From: an uncultured Eubacterium sp.
GTDB taxonomy: Bacteria > Bacillota > Clostridia > Lachnospirales > CAG-274
Length of the DNA: 64,000 nucleotides
Assembly: GCA_900551755.1 (NCBI GenBank)
Contig: URXK01000006.1
Span: 25,212-89,211 of the forward strand
Direction: 5' to 3'
Below, piece by piece: positions 23,111 to 30,399 of the stretch; within the stretch, counting starts at the first letter, position 1, and each line of letters begins with the position of its first letter. The notes under the pieces were generated by a model that was given only the letters and a program-made list of their open reading frames with translations, was not told the DNA's origin and did no database searches. A program made the translations under genes and the position numbers.

Positions 23111-23139
23111 TTGACATATCACGCGTTGCGTGGTATAAT
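23111..23139 (+). promoter_or_regulatory. Promoter with an operator between its -35 and -10
   Basis: TTGACA (23111-23116), 17-bp spacer, TATAAT (23134-23139). The spacer contains the perfect inverted repeat CACGCGTTGCGTG (23120-23132). A repressor bound there would block RNA polymerase; the XRE protein encoded third in this operon is the obvious candidate. Confidence 0.82.
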
Positions 23140-23195
23140 ATAATTGTAAGGAAGATAAACAATAAATAATAAGCAATTTTAAGGAGGAGTGTTTA

Positions 23196-23447
23196 ATGCC
23201 AGAAATAACAAGATTTTATGGTATAGTAGTTAAAATTTTTTTAACAAGAGACCATAATCCCCCACATTTTCACGCAGTATATGGAGAATATAATGGTAGC
23301 TTTGATATTCAGACATTGGAAATGCTAGAAGGTGATTTGCCTAGAAAAGCTCAAACTCTTATTCAAGAGTGGGCAGAACAATATAAAGATGACCTTATGA
23401 AAATGTGGAATACTAAGACTTTAAAGAAGTTACCACCACTTGAATAA
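23196..23447 (+). CDS. DUF4160 protein
   Basis: 83 residues with the DUF4160 hallmarks: the opening PEITRFYGIVVKIFL, the His-rich HNPPHFHAVYGEYNG, and a C-terminal LIQEWAEQYKDDLMKMW. GGAGGAG precedes the ATG. First gene of a three-gene operon with DUF2442 and an XRE protein. DUF4160-DUF2442 pairs are common in bacteria, often in accessory DNA, and have been suspected to be toxin-antitoxin-like; the activity is not established to my knowledge. The His cluster might bind metal. Confidence 0.88.
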   Translation: MPEITRFYGIVVKIFLTRDHNPPHFHAVYGEYNGSFDIQTLEMLEGDLPRKAQTLIQEWAEQYKDDLMKMWNTKTLKKLPPLE

Positions 23448-23472
23448 AATATATTATATTGGAGGTGTTAAT

Positions 23473-23733
23473 ATGGCTTTATCTATAAGAGTTAAAGAAG
23501 TTCATCCACTTAAAGATATGTGTTTGCAAGTTGTTTTTGTAAATGGTGTAAAAAAACTATATGATGTAAAACAACTACTGTCGGATTTTGGAGATATGTT
23601 TTCTCCTCTGATTAATGACCCAGCTCTTTTCAATAGCGTCTATGTTGATTGCGGAGGCTGTGGTATTGCTTGGAACTCAGATATAGATATATCAGAATGT
23701 GAATTATGGGAAAATGGCAAGGAGATAGATTAA
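23473..23733 (+). CDS. DUF2442 protein
   Basis: 86 residues from the ATG at 23473 (GGAGGTGTTAAT just upstream; a longer upstream frame overlaps the DUF4160 stop and has no site). Contains the typical DUF2442 features: HPLKDMCLQVVFVNGVKKLYD, then a loop region and GIAWNSDIDISECELWENG at the end. Partner of DUF4160. The stop overlaps the next start (TAATG). Confidence 0.88.
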   Translation: MALSIRVKEVHPLKDMCLQVVFVNGVKKLYDVKQLLSDFGDMFSPLINDPALFNSVYVDCGGCGIAWNSDIDISECELWENGKEID

Positions 23734-23912
23734 TGACTATCAGAGAAGCAAGATTAAAGGCAGGACTTACTCAACAGAATATGAGCGAGCTGTTAGAAAT
23801 TCCCAAAAGAACTATTGAAGATTGGGAATCAGGAAGAAGAAACCCAGCTAAATGGGCAGAAAAGTTAATTGTTGAAAAATTAAATCAACTGTCAAATAGT
23901 AATTATGAATAA
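23733..23912 (+). CDS. Short XRE regulator, likely autorepressor of the operon
   Basis: 59 residues that are almost only an HTH_XRE domain: REARLKAGLTQQNMSELLEI, PKRTIEDWESGRRNPAKWAE. The ATG overlaps the DUF2442 stop as TAATG, behind AAGGAG; the longer in-frame ATG at 23706 lies in the DUF2442 coding region and lacks a site. As the only DNA-binding product of the operon it is the best candidate to bind the palindrome in the promoter spacer. Confidence 0.88.
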   Translation: MTIREARLKAGLTQQNMSELLEIPKRTIEDWESGRRNPAKWAEKLIVEKLNQLSNSNYE

Positions 23913-23915
23913 AAT

Positions 23916-23945
23916 AACAGCCCCTGTTGGCGCAGGAGCTGTTAA
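23916..23945 (+). terminator. Hairpin after the DUF4160-DUF2442-XRE operon
   Basis: AACAGCCCCTG pairs with CAGGAGCTGTT (one mismatch) around TTGGCG. No T run follows, so termination is possible but weak. Confidence 0.45.
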
Positions 23946-23961
23946 GTAAAATTATATGATA

Positions 23962-23997
23962 TGTGCTATCAAATAACTCACAATTCATTATAGCACA
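23962..23997. repeat. 8-bp inverted repeat ahead of the recombinase gene
   Basis: TGTGCTAT (23962-23969) and ATAGCACA (23990-23997), 20-base loop, ending 36 bp before the recombinase start. Candidate control site for the recombinase; no firmer evidence. Confidence 0.45.
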
Positions 23998-24033
23998 TTC
24001 CTAAAGATAAATCAAGAAAAGGAAGTGTATGCA

Positions 24034-25713
24034 ATGAATAAAAAAGTTGCAATATATATCCGAGTATCTACGATTCATCAAGTTGACAAAGAAAGTCTAC
24101 CGTTCCAAAGGAGAGAATTAGTAAACTATGCAAAATATGCTTTAGGCATTGAAGATTATGAGATTTTTGAGGATGCTGGATACTCTGGCAAAAACACTCA
24201 AAGACCAGCTTACACTGAAATGATGCAAAAAGCTAAATTGGGTAATTTTACTCACCTACTTGTCTGGAAGATAGACCGTATATCAAGGAACTTAGCGGAT
24301 TTTATAGCAATGTTCAATGAACTTAAAAAATACAATGTTATATTTTTAAGCAAGAACGAAAAATTTGACACAAGTTCAGCAATTGGTGAAGCTACTCTAA
24401 CCATCATAATGGTCTTTGCAGAACTTGAAAGAAAAATGACCGCCGAGAGAGTAACCGATGTTATGATTAGTAAAGCAAACAAAGGTGACTGGAATGGTGG
24501 CAGGATACCATTCGGATATGACTATAACAAAGAAACAAAAGAATTCAGTATTAATGAAAATGAAGCTAGAATTGTTAGACTTATTTATGATTACTATATT
24601 GAGTCCAAAAGTATGACCAAAGTGGCTGACTATTTAAAAGCTAACAACTTTAAAAATAGAAATAATAATTTATTTTCGACTACTGGCATATCTATTATTT
24701 TAAATAACCTTTTCTATATTGGAACATATAGATATAACTATAGAAAAGAAGGTGATAGAGGCCGTATTAAAGCAGAAGACGAATGGATTACTATTCCTAA
24801 TCATCATATTGCAATAATTAGTTTAGAACAATATGACGAAGTAAAGAGCATTAAAGAAATTAATAAAAAGCTAATGAATAGCTCCGGAAAACTAGTTACA
24901 AAAAAACACACGCACATTTTTAGAGGAATGCTCACCTGTGTTTGTGGAGGTAATATAACAGCTTCTCCAGGTAAAACACGAGTAAGTGGATACACCCCAA
25001 GTAAATACGGTTGCTATAACAGAATATTTGGGCATAAATGCACAAACAGCTATATAAGTGACCCTTATTTAGGCAACTTTGTACTTAATTTTGTAGCAAA
25101 CCTATATAAAGCTTATAAGTCTTTTGGTAAAACTACAAATTTAACAACATTTGAAAACAAATTGCTTAGGGGTAAAACTTTTGATGATATAGATAAAGCT
25201 GATGGTTTAGATAAAATATATGCTTGTTTCAAATCACAATATGCTATCACTCAAAATAATAAATTTATGCAAGGCATATTGAAACAATCAAACGATTTAT
25301 CAGCAGATGCAGACCAAACTATTCTTTTAAATGAGCATTCTAAACATAAACGGGCGCTTGAAAGATTACAGAATTTATACCTCTATTCAGACGACACAAT
25401 GTCGGAAGCAGAGTATATTGAGCAAAAAAAACAAATTGAGTATAATCTGCAAAGCATAGAAAAAAGCTTAACCAACTTTCAGCTTAGACCCCAAAATGAT
25501 ACTGAATTTTTAAAATTAGCAAGTTGTTTCATTTTGGAACAAAACCTAGAGGATAAAAGAGAGATTGATTTTGTAAAATTAGTAACAACTATTGATTCAA
25601 AAATAATCCAAAATTTTATTCAAAATATGTTTCAAAACTTTTGTATAAAAAACGGAAAAATTATTAAATTAACTTTAAAAAATAATATAGTAGTAACATT
25701 TTACTATAAATAA
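24034..25713 (+). CDS. Large serine recombinase (integrase/excisionase of the element)
   Basis: 559 residues from the ATG at 24034; a GTG at 24025 is in frame but lies on the AAAGGAAG ribosome site. Resolvase-type catalytic domain at about residues 3-150 with the nucleophile Ser in YIRVSTIHQ and the conserved AELERKMTAERV region, then the recombinase domain (GRIPFGYDYN, then a helix with SKSMTKVADYLKANNF), a zinc-ribbon (CVCGG, later YGCYNRIFGHKC), and a coiled-coil-rich C-terminus. Length is normal for the family. It is the last gene before the chromosome, the standard place, and should cut and join at att sites. Confidence 0.96.
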   Translation: MNKKVAIYIRVSTIHQVDKESLPFQRRELVNYAKYALGIEDYEIFEDAGYSGKNTQRPAYTEMMQKAKLGNFTHLLVWKIDRISRNLADFIAMFNELKKYNVIFLSKNEKFDTSSAIGEATLTIIMVFAELERKMTAERVTDVMISKANKGDWNGGRIPFGYDYNKETKEFSINENEARIVRLIYDYYIESKSMTKVADYLKANNFKNRNNNLFSTTGISIILNNLFYIGTYRYNYRKEGDRGRIKAEDEWITIPNHHIAIISLEQYDEVKSIKEINKKLMNSSGKLVTKKHTHIFRGMLTCVCGGNITASPGKTRVSGYTPSKYGCYNRIFGHKCTNSYISDPYLGNFVLNFVANLYKAYKSFGKTTNLTTFENKLLRGKTFDDIDKADGLDKIYACFKSQYAITQNNKFMQGILKQSNDLSADADQTILLNEHSKHKRALERLQNLYLYSDDTMSEAEYIEQKKQIEYNLQSIEKSLTNFQLRPQNDTEFLKLASCFILEQNLEDKREIDFVKLVTTIDSKIIQNFIQNMFQNFCIKNGKIIKLTLKNNIVVTFYYK

Positions 25714-25722
25714 CAAATATCA

Positions 25723-25773
25723 GTATAACCCCCAAAATACTAGTATTTATGAGGGTTATACAATAATTTTTTT
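25723..25773 (+). terminator. Nested palindromes at the element-chromosome junction
   Basis: GTATAACCC (25723-25731) and GGGTTATAC (25753-25761) flank AATACTAGTATT, itself a perfect palindrome; AATAATTTTTTTA follows on the plus strand, fitting a terminator for the recombinase gene. The symmetry and place, within 60 bp of both the recombinase and queA, also make it a candidate attachment region. Confidence 0.6.
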
Positions 25774-26815
25774 ATTTTTTGTTTGGAGCTGATACCACAT
25801 ACATAGCATCACCAAAAGAGAAAAATCTATATTTTTCATTAACTGCACACTTATAAGCATTTAACACATTTTCTCTGCCAGCCAAAGCACTAACAAGCAT
25901 AATCAATGTTGACTCTGGCAAATGAAAATTAGTTATTAAATTATCGACTATTTTAAACTTATAACCAGGATATATAAATATATCAGTCCAACCACTACAA
26001 GGTTCAATATGGCCATTTTCATCTGCAATAGATTCAAGAGTTCTAGTGCTAGTTGTACCAACAGTTATAATTTTACCACCATTTTCTCTAGTTTTATTTA
26101 TTAAATCAGCATTTTCCTTATCAATCATATAAAATTCAGAGTGCATTTTGTGGTCATTAATATCATCAGCCTTAACTGGTCTAAATGTACCAAGACCAAC
26201 GTGGAGAGTAAGTCTAGCTATATTTATGCCCTTTTCCTTAAGCTGTTCCATAAGCTCCGGTGTAAAGTGTAAGCCAGCCGTTGGTGCAGCTGCAGAGCCT
26301 TCATTTTTAGCATAAACTGTTTGATACCTATTCTTATCTTCAAGTTTTTCGTGAATATATGGAGGTAACGGCATTTCACCTAACTTATCCAATATTTCTT
26401 CAAATATACCTTCATAATTAAACTTAACAATTCTATTACCGTCATCAAGAACCTTAATAACTTCAGCCTCTAAAAGACCATTACCAAATTCAATTATATG
26501 ACCTGGTCTAGCCTTTTTACCTGGATATGCAAGTGTTTCCCAAGTATCATCTTCATTTCTTTTAAGCAAAAGAATTTCAACCCTTGTACCAGTATCCTTT
26601 CTTGCACCAATTAATCGTGCTGGCAAAACTTTAGTTTCGTTAATAACAAGGCAATCACCAGGATTAATCATATCCAAAATATCTCTAAAAATTTTGTGCT
26701 GTATTTCACCAGTTTCCTTGTTAAGAACCATCAATCTTGATGATGACCTATCCTTTAACGGTGTTTGAGCTATTAACTCCTCTGGTAAATCAAAATAAAA
26801 ATCACTTTTTAACAT
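25772..26815 (-). CDS. queA: S-adenosylmethionine:tRNA ribosyltransferase-isomerase
   Basis: Transfers the ribosyl moiety of SAM to preQ1 in tRNA to make epoxyqueuosine, the penultimate step of queuosine synthesis. 347 residues, normal length, with the family's stretches [64 protein letters not shown] and [17 protein letters not shown] precedes the ATG. The protein ends [14 protein letters not shown], a few residues longer than the usual FGDAM-type end, possibly affected by the insertion of the element right behind it. Known: in many Clostridia queA is followed by tgt and yajC; here it is followed by the ICE. Confidence 0.97.
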   Translation of the reverse strand: MLKSDFYFDLPEELIAQTPLKDRSSSRLMVLNKETGEIQHKIFRDILDMINPGDCLVINETKVLPARLIGARKDTGTRVEILLLKRNEDDTWETLAYPGKKARPGHIIEFGNGLLEAEVIKVLDDGNRIVKFNYEGIFEEILDKLGEMPLPPYIHEKLEDKNRYQTVYAKNEGSAAAPTAGLHFTPELMEQLKEKGINIARLTLHVGLGTFRPVKADDINDHKMHSEFYMIDKENADLINKTRENGGKIITVGTTSTRTLESIADENGHIEPCSGWTDIFIYPGYKFKIVDNLITNFHLPESTLIMLVSALAGRENVLNAYKCAVNEKYRFFSFGDAMYVVSAPNKK

Positions 26816-26827
26816 TTTAAACCTTCC

Positions 26828-28315
26828 TTACTTTATTTCTATGCCTGTATAATAAAAATTTAATATATCTTTAAAATTGTAACCTGCTTCAGCCATTCCC
26901 TTTGCACCATATTGACTCATACCAACATTATGACCAAAACCTTTACCTGTTAAAGTAACAACACCATTTTTACCTGTTGTTACAGAAGTTGGTGCTTCAA
27001 TTCTTTTAGCACCATCGGTACTTTCTACCATATAAGACTTGCCCAAAGCTCCTTTTTGACCATTTCCATTTTGGGCTGATACAGAACTCATTGCCTCTTT
27101 TGCACCGCCGTCTGAACCAACAACATAAACAGATTGACCATTTGTAACTGTTGTTGCACCACTAGCAACAATAAAGTTTCTTGATAAAAGGCTACCTCCA
27201 TTTGATGAAGAAAATACAGACCTAATATTATTATTCTTTACTGTTTTCTCACCCTTTGAACCTTTAAATGTTAAAGCTATTACAAGTCCATTATTATCAT
27301 ATTCAGCCGAAACAGATACAACATTTCCTATATTAAAACCATTAGCTGAGCAAATATTAGTAAGCTCATTATAAGTGAACTCTCTTGTCCATTCTTTACA
27401 TTCTTTTTCGTATATATCTTTTTTGCCTACAAGATAAGGGGTTTCATTTCCCCAGCCTTGAGCACCATCAAGGGTTGCACCACCATCAGATGAAAAATAA
27501 ACGGCTGTTATAAGTTTATCATTATAATAAGCACAAAGACCCTTAGTTTCATTAACTGCTGCTATTCCAGCCTCTGTTTCTTTCTTAGTTCCATTGTAGT
27601 CCTGACAATGTATATTGTCACATATATCATAAATATTATGCTTACCCTTATTCTGGTTCATATAGGTTCTTGCAGCAACAGCTTGTGCTTTTTGAGCCTC
27701 TTTACTCCAAGATGATGGCATTTCAGAATTAATAACACCATAAAGATATTTTTCACCATCAATAACATTAATACCTGTTAATGTACTGCCAGACCTATAA
27801 AATTCAATATCATCTCTATAAGCATTACTGCCTACATTTATAACACCATCTGCACCATTTGCTCTTGCAGGTTTTGAACCATCTACAAGGAACTTATATG
27901 TACCATTTGTAGCAAAACCAACACAATAAGCCTTTGTATTAGCTGATGTTAAATCAAGTTTTTTACCGTCTGTACGAACATATATAGACCAACCACTATC
28001 AGTTAATGTAACAATACAATTATAGCCAGTGTAATCACTTAAATGGCTATATGCTTCCTCGTATGTATTGTAATATCTTTCAGTATGATAATAGTTTCCA
28101 GAAACAGGTTTGACTGTATATGTACCACTAACTTTATATTTGTTGCCATCACCAATACCAACTCCCATACTTTCATCAGAAACTGTAATTGATGACACAG
28201 ATTTAAAGTTTTTTTCAAGTCCAACTCTTATTGTATCTGCATAAGCATTAACAGCAGTAAAATATAAACCAACTGTTGCAAATGTTAATGCAAATAAACA
28301 ACTCAACTTTTTCAA
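26828..28315 (-). CDS. SpoIID/LytB-domain protein
   Basis: Probable wall-remodelling lytic transglycosylase or amidase enhancer acting outside the membrane, related to SpoIID of engulfment. 495 residues when started at the TTG at 28315, 6 bases behind GAGGTG; the longer frame to 28396 has no site and runs through likely promoter DNA. Signal peptide at residues 1-26. SpoIID domain in the second half: YLYGVINSEMPSSWSKEAQK with the catalytic-type Glu, AVAARTYM, NIHCQDYNG, VYFSSDGGATLD and the final GKGFGHNVGMSQYGAKGMAE. The N-terminal third is beta-rich with a SPOR-like layout. Lies 12 bp upstream of queA, an association seen in other Clostridia. Confidence 0.9.
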   Translation of the reverse strand: MKKLSCLFALTFATVGLYFTAVNAYADTIRVGLEKNFKSVSSITVSDESMGVGIGDGNKYKVSGTYTVKPVSGNYYHTERYYNTYEEAYSHLSDYTGYNCIVTLTDSGWSIYVRTDGKKLDLTSANTKAYCVGFATNGTYKFLVDGSKPARANGADGVINVGSNAYRDDIEFYRSGSTLTGINVIDGEKYLYGVINSEMPSSWSKEAQKAQAVAARTYMNQNKGKHNIYDICDNIHCQDYNGTKKETEAGIAAVNETKGLCAYYNDKLITAVYFSSDGGATLDGAQGWGNETPYLVGKKDIYEKECKEWTREFTYNELTNICSANGFNIGNVVSVSAEYDNNGLVIALTFKGSKGEKTVKNNNIRSVFSSSNGGSLLSRNFIVASGATTVTNGQSVYVVGSDGGAKEAMSSVSAQNGNGQKGALGKSYMVESTDGAKRIEAPTSVTTGKNGVVTLTGKGFGHNVGMSQYGAKGMAEAGYNFKDILNFYYTGIEIK

Positions 28316-28393
28316 ACATATCACCTCAGAATATAGTATACAACAATATTCGATATTTTTCCATAAGCAAATTAAAATATAATAAATTTTTAA

Positions 28394-28425
28394 CAAAAAA
28401 CTGAGGTCACAATATGCAACCTCAG
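28394..28425 (-). terminator. Terminator of the hydrogenase operon
   Basis: On the minus strand CTGAGGT (28425-28419) pairs with ACCTCAG (28407-28401), followed by TTTTTT. Confidence 0.9.
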
Positions 28426-28454
28426 CTTTACTTCTAAAACACTTTGAATAAAAA

Positions 28455-28703
28455 TTAGTTTAACTTCTTCATTACTACATCGTCAAAAAATTCATTTACT
28501 TTTGTAGGGTCAACACCGTAATACTCATTTTCAACAAGAACAGCAACACCCTTACTGCCACAATTGCCAGTGCAAAATGTTCCATTTATAAGAACCTTAT
28601 CACTTAAACCGTTTTTTTCAATTGCCTGCTGAATACCATTAATAACATTATATGAACCCTTTAAATGACAGGCACTTCCTATACATACAGATATTTTAAT
28701 CAT
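28455..28703 (-). CDS. Thioredoxin-like [2Fe-2S] ferredoxin
   Basis: 82 residues from the ATG at 28703 behind AGGAGGAAAATTCT; the longer frame lies within hydA. Cysteine pattern CIGSAC near the start and CTGNC near residue 45 fits the four-Cys thioredoxin-like ferredoxin domain also found in NuoE-type proteins. Starts inside the end of hydA (8-bp overlap), so it is the fourth gene of the hydrogenase operon and probably an electron carrier or accessory subunit of that complex. Confidence 0.85.
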   Translation of the reverse strand: MIKISVCIGSACHLKGSYNVINGIQQAIEKNGLSDKVLINGTFCTGNCGSKGVAVLVENEYYGVDPTKVNEFFDDVVMKKLN

Positions 28704-30396
28704 TAGAATTTTCCTCCTTTGCATATTCAACGTGAAGTAATTTATGAACCTTACCTCTTAAAAGACCATTGTAAAGTGACATCATAATTGGATTTTCTTC
28801 ACTTCGTTTATTGCTACACATTCTATCTGCCTCATAAAGATTTTCGCTTCTTTCCATCTTTCCTTGTTTGTCAGTATGAGGTTGACCAGCACCATTAATA
28901 CAGCCATTAGGACAAGCCATAACCTCAACAAGGTCATAATGTGCACCAGCTTTAATTTTTCTAATCAAATTATCAGCATTTTTTAGTCCACTTACAACAG
29001 CAATTTTAAGCTCATTACCAGCATATTCTATAGTTTTTTCCTTAACACCTTCAAGTCCTCTCACACCATTAAAAGCCAAAGTTCTTAAAGCACCTACAGA
29101 CTTATCAGTTTCAATTCGTCTTATAACAGCCTCTGTTACACCACCAGTAACACCAAATATTACACCAGCACCAGATATAGAACCAAAAGGCATATCAATA
29201 GACTCAGGCTCAATTTCACTAAAGACAATGCCAGCTTCCTTAATCATTTGTATAAGCTCTTTAGTTGTTATTACATAATCAATAACTTGAGAGCCATCAT
29301 CTCGTCTAAATTCAGGTCTAACAGCCTCAAACTTTTTAGCTGTACAAGGCATTATTGCAACACTTATAATCTTCTTTCTACTTGCCTTATACTGTTCCTT
29401 TATAACACTACCAAACATTTCCATAGGAGAGCGACAAGTGGAAATATTAGGTAACAACTCTGGATAATTCTTTTCACAATAATTCACCCAAGCAGGACAG
29501 CAAGATGTAAAAAGTGGTATATTCTTATTTTCTGTTATTCTCTCTAAAAATTCATTTGCTTCTTCGAGAACTGTTAAGTCTGCACCAGTAGCTGTGTCAA
29601 AAACTTCATCAAAACCAATTCTCTTTAAAGATGCAACAATTTTGCCCATTACATTGCCTTCATTAAGCCCAAAAGACTTTGCTACAGCGACTCTAACAGC
29701 CGGTGCAATTTGTGCAACAACCTTAACATCTTCTTTGTCAAATTCGTCCCAAAGTTTCATTCTGTCATTTTTTATAACTATAGCACCAGTTGGACAGACT
29801 GCTGCACATTGACCACAACCAACACAATTGCTTTGACCAATAGGTTCATCAAATGCAGTTGCAACAATCATTTTAGAGCCTCTATTAGCAAAATTAATTG
29901 CACCTACATTTTGAACTTCATTACAGACTCTAACACAGTCGCCACAAAGTATACACTTGTTTCTATCCCTTGTAATACATACTGATGAGTCATCTATGTC
30001 AGGTTCGGCTGCCGTATTATTAAATCTAACACTTTTAATGCCAAATCTGCCTGCAAGTTCCTGTAAACGACATTCGCCGTTTTTATCGCAAGTTGTACAA
30101 TCTCTGCAATGATTAGAAAGCAAAAGTTCCAAAATCATTTTTCTATGTTTTCTAAGTTTCGGTGTATTAGTAAATATTTCAGCCCCAGCCTTAGGAGGAG
30201 TTGAACAGGCAGCCTCTATGCCACCCCACTTATTTTCTACCATACACATTCTACAAGCACCATAAACAGATAAGTCAGAGTGGTAACAGAATGTTGGCAA
30301 ATCAATACCAGCTTTTCTTATAAGCTCAAGTATATTTTTTTCGCCTTCAATGGCTACTGGAATATTATCAATTATCATATAATTATCATTTGCCAT
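28696..30396 (-). CDS. hydA: [FeFe] hydrogenase catalytic subunit (HydA, group A)
   Basis: Makes or consumes H2. 566 residues: an N-terminal [2Fe-2S] domain (CYHSDLSVYGACRMC), the His-Cys3 region (HCRDCTTC), two [4Fe-4S] clusters (CILCGDCVRVC, CVGCGQCAAVCP), then the H-cluster motifs: L1 TSCCPAWVNY, L2 MPCTAKKFE and L3 EVMACPNGCINGAGQP. L1 has Ala where Gly is usual (TSCCPGW), and L3 reads NGAGQP rather than GGGQP. The last part with LYNGLLRGKVHKLLH is the family's small-subunit-like tail. Translation starts 4 bp after hydB. With hydB and hydC it forms a trimeric set of the electron-bifurcating (NADH plus ferredoxin) type. Confidence 0.95.
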   Translation of the reverse strand: MANDNYMIIDNIPVAIEGEKNILELIRKAGIDLPTFCYHSDLSVYGACRMCMVENKWGGIEAACSTPPKAGAEIFTNTPKLRKHRKMILELLLSNHCRDCTTCDKNGECRLQELAGRFGIKSVRFNNTAAEPDIDDSSVCITRDRNKCILCGDCVRVCNEVQNVGAINFANRGSKMIVATAFDEPIGQSNCVGCGQCAAVCPTGAIVIKNDRMKLWDEFDKEDVKVVAQIAPAVRVAVAKSFGLNEGNVMGKIVASLKRIGFDEVFDTATGADLTVLEEANEFLERITENKNIPLFTSCCPAWVNYCEKNYPELLPNISTCRSPMEMFGSVIKEQYKASRKKIISVAIMPCTAKKFEAVRPEFRRDDGSQVIDYVITTKELIQMIKEAGIVFSEIEPESIDMPFGSISGAGVIFGVTGGVTEAVIRRIETDKSVGALRTLAFNGVRGLEGVKEKTIEYAGNELKIAVVSGLKNADNLIRKIKAGAHYDLVEVMACPNGCINGAGQPHTDKQGKMERSENLYEADRMCSNKRSEENPIMMSLYNGLLRGKVHKLLHVEYAKEENSND

Positions 30397-30399
30397 TTT

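Larger units (their letters stand above)
1..25765. mobile_element. Integrative and conjugative element, right portion (left end outside window)
   Basis: Seen: a contiguous block of type IV secretion genes (VirB4, PrgI, TrbL-like, Maff2, VirD4), RepA_N-type initiator, ssb, several small regulators, and a large serine recombinase as the last gene before chromosomal queA. Known: this transfer-gene order is typical of Tn1549/CTn-type elements of Clostridia. Inferred: the right boundary lies between the recombinase stop (25713) and the queA stop (25772). The left boundary, the relaxase and any further cargo are not in the window. No antibiotic-resistance gene was seen in the visible part; its conspicuous cargo is a cohesin-like protein and a giant SLH-anchored surface protein. 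Confidence 0.9.
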
